64,000 nt of DNA from Geomicrobium sediminis (GTDB lineage: Bacteria; Bacillota; Bacilli; Bacillales; Marinococcaceae). Below the pieces are notes generated by a model. It worked only from the letters and a program-made list of their open reading frames with translations, searched no databases and was not told where the DNA came from. The position numbers and the translations under genes are program-made. The stretch is from the NCBI RefSeq assembly GCF_016908595.1, contig NZ_JAFBEC010000004.1, positions 186,001 to 250,000 on the forward strand, given 5' to 3'. The stretch's first letter is position 1. Every line of letters starts with the position of its first letter. This document shows, piece after piece, positions 1 to 10,014 of this stretch.

Positions 1-417
1 ACTGCAGAAAGCATTACAGGTGGCGGCTTGGCCTCAAGTTTGACGTCAATCAAAGGTGCGTCACAAGTCGTTGTCGGTGGTTTTGTTACGTATAGCAACG
101 ATGCGAAAGTATCGCAGTTAGGCGTTCGTCAAGCGACCATTGATACGTACGGTGCAGTAAGCGAACAGTGTGCAAAAGAAATGGCAGAAGGCGTGCGCGA
201 CCGGTGCGGTTCAACGATGGGCATTGCATTAACCGGTGTTGCAGGACCTGATGAGCTTGAAGGGCTTCCTGTCGGAACGTTGTTCATCGGTGTTGCAGAT
301 GGAAACGAGACTGCAGTCTTTAAGCGAGTCTTAAGTGGTACGAGAGAAACGATCCGTAGGCGTGCAGCGAAAGAAGCGTGTCACGTACTACTGTTACAAA
401 AGAAAAAAGGTGATTAA
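1..417 (+). CDS. cinA: CinA C-terminal domain, partial (left end cut by window)
   Basis: The frame is open from base 1, so only the last 138 codons are present. It begins TAESITGGGLAS, matching the AES-TGG motif of the CinA C-terminal nicotinamide-nucleotide amidase (PncC) domain, followed by GGFVTYSNDAK and the GIALTGVAGPD stretch. This domain deamidates NMN in pyridine nucleotide recycling; the full protein has an N-terminal molybdopterin-binding-like domain outside the window. The cysteine of the usual AESCTGG is isoleucine here. In Bacillales cinA normally sits directly before recA; here a helicase gene starts 4 nt downstream, so the two are probably cotranscribed. Confidence 0.93.
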   Translation, partial: TAESITGGGLASSLTSIKGASQVVVGGFVTYSNDAKVSQLGVRQATIDTYGAVSEQCAKEMAEGVRDRCGSTMGIALTGVAGPDELEGLPVGTLFIGVADGNETAVFKRVLSGTRETIRRRAAKEACHVLLLQKKKGD

Positions 418-420
418 TAG

Positions 421-2028
421 ATGAATGTATTCGACCATGAAGCAATTAAACCTCAACTAAAAAAAGCAATCAAAGACATGGGCTTTGAAGAGCCGTCACC
501 AATTCAAGAAAAAGCGATTCCGATCGTTCTAGAAGGAAACGACGTTGTCGGTCAAGCTCAAACAGGAACAGGGAAAACAGCGGCTTTCGGAATTCCGCTT
601 CTCAATAAAATTCAAGCGAATTCTGACGTTCAAGCGATCGTCTTAACACCAACACGAGAACTTGCGATTCAAGTTGCTGGAGAGCTTCAGAAGCTTTCTG
701 CACATATGAAGCTTACGACGTTGCCGATTTATGGTGGTCAATCGATTGGCCATCAAATCAAAGCGTTAAAACGAGGAGTACAAGTCGTTATTGGAACACC
801 TGGGCGTATTCAAGACCACTTGCGTCGTAAAACGTTAAAGCTTGATCAAGTGGAAACGTTTGTTTTAGATGAAGCCGATGAAATGCTTGATATGGGCTTT
901 ATCGAAGACATTGAATCAATCTTAAAGCAGACGAACAAAGACCGTCAGACACTGCTTTTCTCAGCGACGATGCCAGGACCAATTCGTAAGTTGTCTCGTC
1001 GTTATATGAATCAACCAAAAACCGTTTCAATTTCTAAAAGTGAAGTGACAGCACCGAGCATCGAGCAATTGTACTTTAAAGTACTTGAACGAAACAAGTT
1101 AGAATCTCTTTGCCGGATTATTGATCGTTATAGTCCTGAGCTTGCAATTATTTTCTCTCGTACGAAAAAAGGTGTAGCGGAACTAACGGAATCGCTTCAA
1201 GCGAGAGGCTATTTCGCAGATGGACTTCACGGTGATTTAACACAATCCCAACGTGATGCAGTTATGCGTAAGTTCCGTGACAGTTCCATTGAATTCTTAA
1301 TCGCAACAGACGTTGCTGCAAGGGGGATTGACGTTGATAACGTCAGTCACGTTATCAACTACGATATTCCACAAGACCCAGAATCCTACGTACACCGTAT
1401 TGGACGTACAGGACGTGCTGGAAAGACAGGGCAAGCGCTAACGCTCGTCACACCGCGTGAAATGAAGCACCTTCGTTCAATTGAACAAGAAATTAAGATG
1501 CAAATTCCAACGCGTGAGATTCCGACGATTGAAGAAGTCGTTGAGAAACAACAAGACGCATGGAAAACACAAATTACGAATGTCATCTCGGCGAAAGACG
1601 ACGTATCGATCTTTGATGACTTAACCGATGAACTGTTGCAAGAGTTCAATGAGCGAGACATCATTCAAGCGCTTCTCTCAATGAACTATCAAACGGAGAA
1701 CAACTTGTCTGAGGAAGGCTATAGCTTTGGCGACACAGGTGCTGCTAAAGGCATGGTGCGTTTCTTCATTAACGTCGGACGAAACGTCAACATGACACCG
1801 AAGATCTTAATTGAAGAAGTAGCAAACGCTGTTGGCATTCCAGGTAAATCAATCGGACGCATTGATATTTTCGAAAATTTTACGTTCATTGAAGTGCCAG
1901 AAGCTGTAGCTCCATTTGTGTACGAAGGCTTGCGCCACTCACGCTTAAACGGTGCAAGAGTGAACTTAGAACCAGCAAAACCTCGCCCGAAACGAGAGAA
2001 CAGAAAGCCTAACCCATCAAAAGCGTAA
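421..2028 (+). CDS. DEAD-box ATP-dependent RNA helicase with DbpA-type C-terminal domain
   Basis: A 535-residue SF2 RNA helicase that unwinds structured RNA, with likely roles in ribosome assembly or mRNA decay. All core motifs are visible: Q motif (GFEEPSPIQ, residues 21-29), AQTGTGKT (46-53), PTRELA, TPGR, DEAD (about 150), SAT, ARGID and HRIGRTGR. The core resembles B. subtilis CshA. After about residue 440 there is a basic RRM-like domain of the DbpA/CsdA type (VRFFINVGRNVNMTPK ... GRIDIFENFTFIEVP) and a short basic tail, so it is closer to DeaD/CsdA in layout. Its ribosome binding site overlaps the cinA end. A DEAD-box gene between cinA and recA is not the B. subtilis arrangement. Confidence 0.93.
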   Translation: MNVFDHEAIKPQLKKAIKDMGFEEPSPIQEKAIPIVLEGNDVVGQAQTGTGKTAAFGIPLLNKIQANSDVQAIVLTPTRELAIQVAGELQKLSAHMKLTTLPIYGGQSIGHQIKALKRGVQVVIGTPGRIQDHLRRKTLKLDQVETFVLDEADEMLDMGFIEDIESILKQTNKDRQTLLFSATMPGPIRKLSRRYMNQPKTVSISKSEVTAPSIEQLYFKVLERNKLESLCRIIDRYSPELAIIFSRTKKGVAELTESLQARGYFADGLHGDLTQSQRDAVMRKFRDSSIEFLIATDVAARGIDVDNVSHVINYDIPQDPESYVHRIGRTGRAGKTGQALTLVTPREMKHLRSIEQEIKMQIPTREIPTIEEVVEKQQDAWKTQITNVISAKDDVSIFDDLTDELLQEFNERDIIQALLSMNYQTENNLSEEGYSFGDTGAAKGMVRFFINVGRNVNMTPKILIEEVANAVGIPGKSIGRIDIFENFTFIEVPEAVAPFVYEGLRHSRLNGARVNLEPAKPRPKRENRKPNPSKA

Positions 2029-2035
2029 ATAGGAA

Positions 2036-2065
2036 AGAGCCGTAACGTGTTGTTTGCGGCTTTTT
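2036..2065 (+). terminator. Intrinsic terminator after the helicase gene
   Basis: AGCCG pairs with CGGCT across a 14-nt loop, flanked by A-rich 5' sequence and TTTTTC. It separates the cinA-helicase unit from recA. Confidence 0.7.
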
Positions 2066-2084
2066 CTTGTGGGACGAAAAAAAT

Positions 2085-2098
2085 CGAATAAATGTTCG
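2085..2098 (+). promoter_or_regulatory. LexA (SOS) box upstream of recA
   Basis: CGAATAAATGTTCG matches the Bacillus LexA operator CGAACNNNNGTTCG with one mismatch. It lies just upstream of the recA -35 element. Confidence 0.8.
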
Positions 2099-2107
2099 TA
2101 TTTTTGC

Positions 2108-2136
2108 TTGGCAAACGAAAAAAAGTTCGTTATGAT
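2108..2136 (+). promoter_or_regulatory. SigA promoter of recA
   Basis: TTGGCA, a 17-nt spacer and TATGAT. The second LexA box lies inside the spacer, so LexA binding would occlude RNA polymerase. Confidence 0.8.
2116..2129 (+). promoter_or_regulatory. Second LexA box, inside the recA promoter
   Basis: CGAAAAAAAGTTCG, one mismatch to CGAACNNNNGTTCG. It is centred between the -35 and -10 elements of the recA promoter. Confidence 0.75.
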
Positions 2137-2211
2137 GTGAGCAGAGGGAAATTAGTAGAGAATTGATGATAAAGTCGACGTGATTTTTTAGATATAAAGG
2201 AGACGAATAGA

Positions 2212-3264
2212 ATGAATGATCGTAAAGTCGCGCTGGATCAAGCGCTTCGAAACATTGAGAAACAATTTGGTAAAGGATCAATTATGAAGCTTGGTGAAGA
2301 GTCTGAGCGCCGAGTTTCCACGATTTCAAGTGGTGCACTTGCTTTAGATATCGCACTTGGAGTAGGTGGGTATCCTCGTGGCCGAATCGTTGAAGTGTAT
2401 GGACCAGAATCTTCAGGTAAGACGACAGTTGCCCTTCATGCGATTGCAGAAGTACAACGTAACGGTGGCCAAGCTGCATTTATCGATGCAGAGCATGCCC
2501 TTGACCCTGTTTATGCGCGGAACCTTGGGGTGAATACGGATGAACTACTTCTTTCACAGCCAGATACAGGAGAGCAAGGATTAGAGATTGCTGAAGCGTT
2601 AATTCGAAGCGGTGCGATTGACATCTTAATTATTGACTCTGTTGCTGCACTCACACCGAAGGCTGAGATCGAAGGTGACATGGGGGATACGCACGTCGGT
2701 TTGCAAGCGCGTCTCATGTCGCAAGCACTTCGTAAGTTGTCAGGTGCGATTAGTAAATCGAATGCCATTGCGGTCTTCATTAACCAGATTCGTGAGAAAG
2801 TCGGAGTGATGTTTGGAAATCCTGAGACGACACCAGGTGGACGTGCACTTAAGTTCTATTCTTCTGTTCGACTTGAAGTGCGTCGTGCGGAAGCATTGAA
2901 ACAAGGCAATGACATCGTCGGGAATAAGACACGTCTTAAAGTCGTAAAGAACAAAGTAGCGCCACCGTTCCGTCAAGCGGAAGTGGACATTATGTACGGA
3001 GAGGGAATCTCTAGAGAAGGTTCATTGCTTGATATTGCGACTGACATTGAAATTGTCGACAAGAGCGGTGCTTGGTATGCGTACGAAGGTGAGCGACTCG
3101 GTCAAGGTCGTGAGAACGCCAAGCAATACTTGAAAGAGAATGAAGACGTAGCTTCTGAGATTGAGCTTAAGATTCGCGATCATTTTGAGCTAAACGGTTC
3201 GAAAGAAAAAGAAGTAGAAGGCGACAAAGAAGAAGAGATGGCATTGAACTTAGAGCAAGAGTAA
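2212..3264 (+). CDS. recA: Recombinase RecA
   Basis: 350 residues, normal length for Bacillus RecA. It forms ATP-dependent filaments on ssDNA, drives homologous pairing and stimulates LexA self-cleavage. Walker A GPESSGKT is at residues 64-71; Walker B ([10 protein letters not shown]), the MSQALRKL helix and [12 protein letters not shown] loop L2 are present. The C-terminus is strongly acidic ([11 protein letters not shown]), as in other RecA proteins, where it tempers DNA binding. The start has a good AAAGGAG site 8 nt upstream. Two LexA boxes surround the promoter, and a strong terminator follows, so it is monocistronic. Confidence 0.99.
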   Translation: MNDRKVALDQALRNIEKQFGKGSIMKLGEESERRVSTISSGALALDIALGVGGYPRGRIVEVYGPESSGKTTVALHAIAEVQRNGGQAAFIDAEHALDPVYARNLGVNTDELLLSQPDTGEQGLEIAEALIRSGAIDILIIDSVAALTPKAEIEGDMGDTHVGLQARLMSQALRKLSGAISKSNAIAVFINQIREKVGVMFGNPETTPGGRALKFYSSVRLEVRRAEALKQGNDIVGNKTRLKVVKNKVAPPFRQAEVDIMYGEGISREGSLLDIATDIEIVDKSGAWYAYEGERLGQGRENAKQYLKENEDVASEIELKIRDHFELNGSKEKEVEGDKEEEMALNLEQE

Positions 3265-3274
3265 ACGTTCGAGG

Positions 3275-3307
3275 AGCAAGGGGTAGCGACCCCTTGCTTT
3301 TCTTTTT
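3275..3307 (+). terminator. Intrinsic terminator of recA
   Basis: AGCAAGGGG pairs with CCCCTTGCT around a 6-nt loop, followed by TTTCTTTTT. Confidence 0.9.
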
Positions 3308-3346
3308 AATAGCAAGGGTTTTAACGGTTTTTAGAGCAAAGGTTTG

Positions 3347-3376
3347 TTGACATTTGTAAGAATTGAAGTATACAAT
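3347..3376 (+). promoter_or_regulatory. SigA promoter for rny and its 300-nt leader region
   Basis: TTGACA, 18 nt, TACAAT. A second weaker match (TTGACA at 3430, 16 nt, TATAGT) lies downstream. The 409 bases between recA and the rny start hold no gene; they contain these promoters and a perfect inverted repeat GAACAAgttTTGTTC at 3479-3493 whose spacing does not fit a LexA box. The long leader leaves room for post-transcriptional control, but no known riboswitch was recognised. Confidence 0.65.
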
Positions 3377-3673
3377 TAAATGGAATGAATAAAGTGCTTG
3401 TCGCCGCCGTACATTATAGGTTTGATTTATTGACAGATTATCCAAGCGGCATATAGTTCTTCATTCTTTCATAAACTTGAACAAGTTTTGTTCATATATG
3501 ATCCATTCATAGCACAAATGATGATGAATGATGGAAGCAGATGGAAACATTTGGTACGACAATGAGATGAAACCCAAATGTAAGACCAACACCGATCTAG
3601 CTGCTCTCTCCGTTTTTCGTCGGCAAGCCCGCAAGAATTGAAACAACTTTATAGCAAAGGAGGTGTATCCTTG

Positions 3674-5239
3674 ATGGGTAACGATCCAGTATTTGTGATC
3701 ATCTCCATTTTGCTGATAGTTGTCGGTGGGTTCATCGGTTATATCATCCGTAAGAAGATTGCCGAGGCAAAGATCTCTAGTGCCGAACAAGCTGCTAAGA
3801 AGATGATAGAAGAAGCGGAGCGCGACTCTGAAGCTAGCAAGAAGGAATCGATCCTCGAAGCTAAAGACGAAGCTTACCGCATTCGATCCGAAGCCGAAAA
3901 CGATATTCGCGAACGGAGAAACGAAATTCAAAAGCAAGAAAGTCGTCTTCTTCAAAAAGAAGAAACGCTCGACCGTAAGAGCGAATCTCTCGATAAGAAA
4001 GAAGAGACACTTGAAAAACGAGAAGAGTTTCTCGCTGAAAAGCAACGTGAAACCGAAGCGATGAACAGTAAAATGGAAGATTTGATTGCAAAACAACAAG
4101 AAGAGCTTGAACGTGTGTCAGGCATGTCGAGAGATGAAGCAAGACAAATCATCAAAAACGACCTTGAGAAAGAACTTGAACACGATTCAGCCGTTATGAT
4201 CAAGTCGAACACCGAACGAATAAAAGAAGAATCGAACAAGAAAGCGAAAGAAATCCTTTCACTTGCATTGCAGCGTTTTGCTGCAGATCATGTCGCAGAA
4301 ACGACTGTTTCTGTCGTGAACTTACCAAACGATGAGATGAAAGGTCGAATTATTGGACGCGAAGGTCGAAATATCCGCGCGCTCGAGACGTTGACAGGCA
4401 TTGATCTCATCATTGATGATACACCTGAAGCCGTCATACTTTCTGGTTTTGATCCAATTCGCCGTGAAATTGCACGCACGTCTCTTGAGAGACTCGTGCA
4501 AGATGGGCGTATTCATCCGGCACGAATTGAAGAAACCGTTGACAAAGCAAGACGTGAAGTCGATGAACGGATTCGCGAGTATGGTGAACAAGCCACATTT
4601 GAAATGGGCATTCACAACTTGCATCCTGATTTGATTAAGATTCTCGGAAGACTTCGATTTAGAACAAGTTATGGTCAAAACGTGTTGAAACACTCGTTAG
4701 AAGTCGCGCACTTAACAGGGCTCATGGCAGCAGAACTCGGAGAAGATGTAACGCTTGCGAAGCGTGCCGGGTTACTCCATGATATTGGAAAAGCGATTGA
4801 CCACGAAATTGAAGGAAGCCATGTTGAAATTGGTGTTGAATTAACGAAGAAATATAATGAACATGCGGTAGTGGTGAACAGTGTAGCTTCTCACCACGGA
4901 GATACAGAAGCGACGTCGGTCATTGCAACACTCGTGGCGGCAGCAGATGCGTTATCAGCTGCTCGACCAGGTGCAAGACGTGAAACGCTTGAAACGTATA
5001 TACGCCGACTCGAAAAGCTTGAGGAGATTGCAGAATCATTTGATGGTGTTGAAAAGACGTATGCCATACAGGCGGGTCGCGAAGTCCGCATTATGGTGAA
5101 GCCGGATCTCGTAGACGATGTGCTCGCTCATCGTCTCGCTCGTGACATTACGAAACGAGTTGAAAACGAATTAGACTACCCGGGTCATATCCGAATTACC
5201 GTAATTCGGGAGACACGGGCGGTGGATTACGCAAAGTAA
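3674..5239 (+). CDS. rny: Ribonuclease Y
   Basis: Endoribonuclease that initiates decay of many Firmicute mRNAs at the membrane. The start was taken at the ATG 7 nt after AAAGGAGG, giving 521 residues against 520 in B. subtilis; a TTG one codon earlier is also possible. Residues 1-25 are one membrane helix ([20 protein letters not shown]), followed by a long charged coiled coil to about residue 200, a KH domain ([15 protein letters not shown]) and an HD phosphohydrolase domain ([12 protein letters not shown]). It precedes ymdB as in B. subtilis, separated by a strong terminator. Confidence 0.98.
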   Translation: MGNDPVFVIISILLIVVGGFIGYIIRKKIAEAKISSAEQAAKKMIEEAERDSEASKKESILEAKDEAYRIRSEAENDIRERRNEIQKQESRLLQKEETLDRKSESLDKKEETLEKREEFLAEKQRETEAMNSKMEDLIAKQQEELERVSGMSRDEARQIIKNDLEKELEHDSAVMIKSNTERIKEESNKKAKEILSLALQRFAADHVAETTVSVVNLPNDEMKGRIIGREGRNIRALETLTGIDLIIDDTPEAVILSGFDPIRREIARTSLERLVQDGRIHPARIEETVDKARREVDERIREYGEQATFEMGIHNLHPDLIKILGRLRFRTSYGQNVLKHSLEVAHLTGLMAAELGEDVTLAKRAGLLHDIGKAIDHEIEGSHVEIGVELTKKYNEHAVVVNSVASHHGDTEATSVIATLVAAADALSAARPGARRETLETYIRRLEKLEEIAESFDGVEKTYAIQAGREVRIMVKPDLVDDVLAHRLARDITKRVENELDYPGHIRITVIRETRAVDYAK

Positions 5240-5270
5240 AGCAGCACACTATGTGCTGCTTTACTTTTTT
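5235..5270 (+). terminator. Intrinsic terminator of rny
   Basis: A 14-bp perfect stem (AGTAAAGCAGCACA with its complement) around a 3-nt loop, followed by CTTTTTT. It overlaps the rny stop codon. Confidence 0.92.
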
Positions 5271-5356
5271 CTGAAAAAACATGCTGTACACTAGGCGTTT
5301 TAACACGTTTTTAAGCGGGTATAGTGTATCATCGCATGAAAAAAGGTGAGGTAACC

Positions 5357-6151
5357 GTGCGAATTTTATTTGTTGGTGACGTTTTTGGTCGCCCTGGTAG
5401 AACGATGGTCTCGGAATACGTTCCGAAACTAAGAAAAAAGTACAAGCCCCAAATGACTATCATTAATGGTGAGAATGCTGCAAGTGGTAAAGGAATTACG
5501 GAGAAGATTTATAAAGGGTTTTTAGAAGCGGGAGCTCAAGTTGTTACACTCGGAAACCATGCTTGGGCACGGCGAGAGATTTTTACGTTTATTGATGATG
5601 CAAAGAAACTTGTTCGTCCGCTCAATTATCCAGAAGGCACTCCAGGTCAAGGAGTCGTCTCTGTTAATATTAACGGTCAAGAAGTTGTTGTCATTAATGC
5701 AATGGGGCGCACATTCCTTATGGATATTGACGATCCTTTCCGAGCGGTAAAGAGAGAAGTAGAACTGGCAAAGAAACGCACACCTTTCGTCTTTGTTGAT
5801 TTTCACGCAGAAGTTACGAGTGAAAAGCAAGCGATGGGTTGGTATTTAGATGGAATGGCAAGTGCAGTGATTGGAACGCACACGCACGTTCAGACCGCTG
5901 ACGAACGAATTCTCCCAGGTGGGACCGCGTATCTTAGCGATGTAGGAATGACCGGTCCATATGACGGAATTCTAGGTGTCGACCGCGAACTGATCTTAGA
6001 CAAGTTTTTGACCGCGCTGCCTACTCGTTTTGAAGTCGCTGACGGGAGAACGCAGTTAAGTGCTGTCATCATTGATCTTGATGATACAACTGGAAAAGCG
6101 AAATCGATTAAACGCATATTGATCAATGACGATCACCCTTTTTATGAATAA
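5357..6151 (+). CDS. ymdB: YmdB-family metallophosphoesterase
   Basis: 264 residues from the GTG start, exactly the B. subtilis YmdB length; an upstream in-frame ATG would add 11 residues that the family lacks. An AAAGGTGAGG site precedes the GTG. Binuclear metal motifs are visible: FVGDVFGRPGR (D-x-G), INGENAA, LGNHAW, DFHAE and GTHTHVQ. The family hydrolyses 2',3'-cyclic nucleotides and in B. subtilis switches cells between biofilm and motility programmes. Its place after rny is conserved. Confidence 0.95.
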   Translation: MRILFVGDVFGRPGRTMVSEYVPKLRKKYKPQMTIINGENAASGKGITEKIYKGFLEAGAQVVTLGNHAWARREIFTFIDDAKKLVRPLNYPEGTPGQGVVSVNINGQEVVVINAMGRTFLMDIDDPFRAVKREVELAKKRTPFVFVDFHAEVTSEKQAMGWYLDGMASAVIGTHTHVQTADERILPGGTAYLSDVGMTGPYDGILGVDRELILDKFLTALPTRFEVADGRTQLSAVIIDLDDTTGKAKSIKRILINDDHPFYE

Positions 6152-6241
6152 CTGAATTTTTTAGGTTCAAGGCATAGGAAGGCAACTGCTGCAATATAGT
6201 GGGATAACGGTGCCATTTAAAACCGATAGGAGGACAATTTC

Positions 6242-6502
6242 ATGGAAGTATTAAAAGTATCAGCTAAATCTGTTCCGAATTCAGTAGCCGGTGCCCTAGC
6301 AGGAGTCATTCGTGAAAGGGGTGCAGCCGAGATTCAAGCCATTGGTGCAGGAGCGCTTAATCAATCCATTAAAGCAATCGCCATTGCAAGAGGATTTGTC
6401 GCACCAAGTGGGATTGACCTTATCTGCATTCCAGCCTTTACCGACATCGAGATTGATGGTGAAGAACGGACCGCCATTAAGCTTATTATTGAACCTAGAT
6501 AA
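6242..6502 (+). CDS. spoVS: Stage V sporulation protein S
   Basis: 86 residues, the normal length, starting MEVLKVSAKSVPNSVAG and ending IKLIIEPR, which is almost invariant in the family. SpoVS is a small Alba-like protein needed for septation timing and coat assembly in sporulation. A GGAGGA site lies 6 nt before the ATG, and a strong terminator follows, so it is a single-gene unit. A SigH promoter would be expected, but no convincing match was found. Confidence 0.98.
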   Translation: MEVLKVSAKSVPNSVAGALAGVIRERGAAEIQAIGAGALNQSIKAIAIARGFVAPSGIDLICIPAFTDIEIDGEERTAIKLIIEPR

Positions 6503-6512
6503 TAAGAGTTGC

Positions 6513-6550
6513 AAAAAGCTTGGTGTTGTCACAACATCAAGCTTTTTGTT
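6513..6550 (+). terminator. Intrinsic terminator of spoVS
   Basis: AAAAAGCTTGGTGTTGT pairs with ACAACATCAAGCTTTTT (one mismatch), followed by GTTTTG. Confidence 0.9.
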
Positions 6551-6591
6551 TTGCAACTGAACAACTGTAACAAATAAAGGAGAAGTTATCT

Positions 6592-8271
6592 GTGAATCAT
6601 TTAGAAACAACCATTAATCGCATTGATAAAAAAGGATACAAAGCTTATAAAGACTTATTAGGTAGCCACAAATACAACAACTTTACGTTGCACATTGATC
6701 ACGTACAAGCAGATCCTTACGCAAGCCCGTCACGCATTCGCGTGCGTGTGCCTCTTAAAAATTTAAAAGTAGACGAAACACACTACCGTGATGAGCGTTA
6801 TGTTGCGTTTACCGATTATCTTGCAAGAAGCGTTGATCGTGCCTTAAAGAAGAATGGCATGCAAAAAGACGTGCAGATTGACCGTCCGAGTCAGCAAATT
6901 CTCGATCGTACAGCCGTGACAATCGATCAAACGAGTGTAGACGTAAGACTCTCACTTCATTTACCAGCGAGAGGGCGGACGATTTTAGGGAACGAAGCGA
7001 AGAAACGTCTTCTTAAGCAGTTGCCACAAGTCGTTGAAGACGGGCTATACAAGCTTGATGTATCCGCTCTACAAACGCATCTTGAACTGTATGATGATCA
7101 AACGTATCTACGTCAATTCCTTCGAGATGAAAACGCGGTTGCTTTTATCGCAAACGGCTCAGTAATGCCAAGACAAAGTGGCGTGAGCGACCATCCGAAT
7201 ACGTCTGACGACGTAAAGCGATTTAAAAGCCCAACGAGTGATGAAGTAACGGTTACGCTCCCGCATCACGGGAAGCTTAGCGGCATGCTCATTAAACGAG
7301 GGGTAACGGTAATTGTCGGTGGCGGTTACCACGGCAAAAGCACGCTATTAAAAGCGATTGAGATGGGCGTCTACCACCATATTAAAGGCGATGGACGAGA
7401 GTTCGTAATTACCGACGACTTGGCGAGTAAAATCCGAGCAGAGGATGGAAGAAAAGTGACGAACGTCGACATTCGTCCATTCATTAATCAATTGCCGAAC
7501 AAAAAGAGCACCGAACACTTTTCCACGGATAATGCGAGCGGCTCTACGTCGCAGGCGACTAACATTATCGAAGCAATGGAAGCAGGTGCGAATACATTGC
7601 TCATTGATGAAGATACGAGTGCAACGAATTTCATGATTCGTGACTTGAGAATGCAACAACTCGTCGCAAAAGAAAAAGAACCGATCACACCGTTTATCGA
7701 TCGTGTACGTGACTTGTTTGAAACGAACGGAATCTCAACTGTTGTCGTTGTCGGAGGAAGTGGCGATTATTTAGAAGTCGCTGACAACGTCATCATGCTC
7801 GATGAGTACGAAGTGAAAAACGTCACCGAGCGTGCAAAAGAAATCGTCAACAACGAACAGAGCGAGCGGAAACGAACAACTGCGAACACGCTCGGGCAAA
7901 TGAACGCCTCTAGAATGATTGACTCATGTTCTTTTGATGCGAGACGAGGCAAGCGTGAAAAGGTGCAAGCAAAAGGGCTTCATACGATTATTTACGGTAA
8001 AGAAGACATCGACTTAGCCAGTGTCGAACAACTGATTGACCCGTCACAGACACGAGCAATTGCCCAGACGCTTCACTATTTAGCAACGAACTATGTAAAC
8101 GACCGACGAACGCTCTCTGAGCTTCTAGATTTATATGAAAAAGATACCGAGAATCACTTAGATGCATTATCAACGTATCCAGGAAAACATCCTGGTGATT
8201 TTGCAAAACCGAGACGACTCGAAGTGGCCGCTGCCATCAATCGTTTGCGTTCATTAAAGGTGAAACGTTAA
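6592..8271 (+). CDS. ABC-class P-loop ATPase of the COG3044 type
   Basis: 559 residues, GTG start with an AAAGGAG site. It matches the widespread, uncharacterised family of stand-alone 'ABC-class ATPases' (COG3044, PF09818). The N-terminal 240 residues are the family-specific domain, followed by Walker A IVGGGYHGKST near residue 240, Walker B TLLIDEDTSATNFM near 335, and a VVVVGGSGDYLEVAD segment near 385. No membrane segments or transporter partner are present. It occupies the place where B. subtilis has tdh-kbl, between spoVS and miaB. Its function is unknown. Confidence 0.85.
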   Translation: MNHLETTINRIDKKGYKAYKDLLGSHKYNNFTLHIDHVQADPYASPSRIRVRVPLKNLKVDETHYRDERYVAFTDYLARSVDRALKKNGMQKDVQIDRPSQQILDRTAVTIDQTSVDVRLSLHLPARGRTILGNEAKKRLLKQLPQVVEDGLYKLDVSALQTHLELYDDQTYLRQFLRDENAVAFIANGSVMPRQSGVSDHPNTSDDVKRFKSPTSDEVTVTLPHHGKLSGMLIKRGVTVIVGGGYHGKSTLLKAIEMGVYHHIKGDGREFVITDDLASKIRAEDGRKVTNVDIRPFINQLPNKKSTEHFSTDNASGSTSQATNIIEAMEAGANTLLIDEDTSATNFMIRDLRMQQLVAKEKEPITPFIDRVRDLFETNGISTVVVVGGSGDYLEVADNVIMLDEYEVKNVTERAKEIVNNEQSERKRTTANTLGQMNASRMIDSCSFDARRGKREKVQAKGLHTIIYGKEDIDLASVEQLIDPSQTRAIAQTLHYLATNYVNDRRTLSELLDLYEKDTENHLDALSTYPGKHPGDFAKPRRLEVAAAINRLRSLKVKR

Positions 8272-8297
8272 AGCTCTTCAATTTGAAGAGCTTTTTC
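8271..8297 (+). terminator. Intrinsic terminator after the COG3044 ATPase
   Basis: AAGCTCTTCAA pairs with TTGAAGAGCTT around a short loop, then TTTCG. It abuts the stop codon. Confidence 0.85.
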
Positions 8298-8403
8298 GTT
8301 TCAAAACGGTGACGATGGTTGTTTTATGACGCCTAAGCCTTTATAATTTAGTCTTGTATGCACTGTAACATGGACGTAAGGGTAAGAAAGAAAGGGGATG
8401 GCT

Positions 8404-10014
8404 ATGAGCGAGCAAAACCGCCGTCACAATGAGACCCATAAAAACGCTAACGATAAAGGGAATTCTCTAGATCATAAAGATTTTGGAAAATACTTCGATT
8501 TCTCAAACGCAACATTCGAGAAAAACGATGAAGGTAAAGATGTGATGAGAATCGGTGGTCGAAACATCATCGTAAACGACCCGCCGAATTACCGTAAAGG
8601 TCAACGTCGTAAGCGCAAAGACGTGGAGTTTCATTATGATTTTAGTGTGCCTGAACAAATGAAACAAATCGGCATTGGCAAACGTTACCTCATTCGTACA
8701 TATGGCTGTCAAATGAATGTTCACGATACAGAGAATATGGCAGGTATTTTAGAAGAGCTCGGCTTTACGAGCACGGACGATACGAATGAAGCAGATGTGA
8801 TTTTACTCAACACTTGTGCCATCCGTGAAAATGCCGAAAACAAAGTGTTTGGTGAGATTGGTCACTTAAAGAGTCTGAAAGTTGAGCGACCAGAAGTCGT
8901 CGTTGGAATTTGTGGTTGTATGAGCCAAGAAGAAAGCGTCGTCAATAAGATTATGCAAAAACATAATCACGTCGACTTAATTTTTGGTACACATAACATT
9001 CACCGACTCCCAGAACTTCTTCACGATGCGATTCTCGGTAAAGAAATGGTCATTGAAGTCTGGTCAAAAGAAGGCGACGTTGTAGAGAACATGCCGCGTA
9101 AACGCGCCGGCAAGACGCAAGCTTGGGTAAACATCATGTACGGCTGTGACAAGTTTTGTACGTATTGCATCGTACCGTACACACGAGGAAAAGAGCGTAG
9201 CCGTAAACCAGAAGACATTATTGCGGAAGTGCGAGAGCTCGCCCGCACTGGCTACAAAGAAATTACGCTCCTCGGTCAAAACGTAAATGCTTACGGAAAA
9301 GACTTAGAAGAGCCAAGTAGTTTAGGAAAGTTAATGGATGCGATTCGCAAAGTTGACATTCCACGCGTTCGTTTTACGACGAGCCACCCTCGTGACTTTG
9401 ATGATGAGTTGATTCAAGTACTCGCCAAAGGCGACAACCTACTTGAACACATTCACCTTCCAGTTCAACACGGAAACAACGACATTCTCAAGTTAATGGG
9501 TCGCAAGTATACGCGCGAGCAATACGTTGATCTTGCCCGCCGTATTAAAGAGGCAATGCCTCACGCGACGTTTACAACAGACTTGATCGTCGGATTCCCG
9601 AACGAGACAGAAGAGCAATTCCAAGATATGCTAAGCTTAGTTGAAGAAATGAAATACGACAGCGCATTCACGTACATCTATTCACCACGTGAAGGCACAC
9701 CAGCCGCACGTATGGAAGACAACGTGGCGATGGACGTAAAGAAAGACCGTCTCCACCGCTTAAATGAAGTCGTAAACCGCCTATCTGCAGAAAGCAATGA
9801 GCGAATGCAAGGCCAAGTCGTTGAAGTACTCATCGAAGGCGAAAGCAAAAAAGATCCAGAAGTCCTCTCAGGTCGAACACGAACGAACAAACGAGTGAAC
9901 GTGCGCGCACCAAAAGAGAAAATCGGACAACTCATCTACGCAAAAATCACTGAAGTGAAAACATGGTCGTTAGATGGAGAACTAGTAGAATACAGCGAGG
10001 TGCAGAACGCATGA
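8404..10014 (+). CDS. miaB: tRNA-2-methylthio-N6-dimethylallyladenosine synthase MiaB
   Basis: Radical-SAM methylthiotransferase that converts i6A37 to ms2i6A37 in tRNA. The start was set at the second ATG, 6 nt after GGGG; the ATG two codons earlier is too close to that site. The UPF0004 domain has its three cluster cysteines (YGCQMN near residue 102, [14 protein letters not shown]). The radical-SAM CxxxCxxC is [14 protein letters not shown] domain ends the 536-residue protein. The first 80 or so residues are a hydrophilic Bacillus-type extension. The stop overlaps the ricA start (ATGA), so the two are translationally coupled. Confidence 0.97.
   Translation: MSEQNRRHNETHKNANDKGNSLDHKDFGKYFDFSNATFEKNDEGKDVMRIGGRNIIVNDPPNYRKGQRRKRKDVEFHYDFSVPEQMKQIGIGKRYLIRTYGCQMNVHDTENMAGILEELGFTSTDDTNEADVILLNTCAIRENAENKVFGEIGHLKSLKVERPEVVVGICGCMSQEESVVNKIMQKHNHVDLIFGTHNIHRLPELLHDAILGKEMVIEVWSKEGDVVENMPRKRAGKTQAWVNIMYGCDKFCTYCIVPYTRGKERSRKPEDIIAEVRELARTGYKEITLLGQNVNAYGKDLEEPSSLGKLMDAIRKVDIPRVRFTTSHPRDFDDELIQVLAKGDNLLEHIHLPVQHGNNDILKLMGRKYTREQYVDLARRIKEAMPHATFTTDLIVGFPNETEEQFQDMLSLVEEMKYDSAFTYIYSPREGTPAARMEDNVAMDVKKDRLHRLNEVVNRLSAESNERMQGQVVEVLIEGESKKDPEVLSGRTRTNKRVNVRAPKEKIGQLIYAKITEVKTWSLDGELVEYSEVQNA

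Noticed and set aside
3479-3493. Inverted repeat GAACAAgttTTGTTC before rny considered as a LexA box
   Set aside because: The half-site spacing is one base too long and the outer C/G bases are missing; it does not match the operator.
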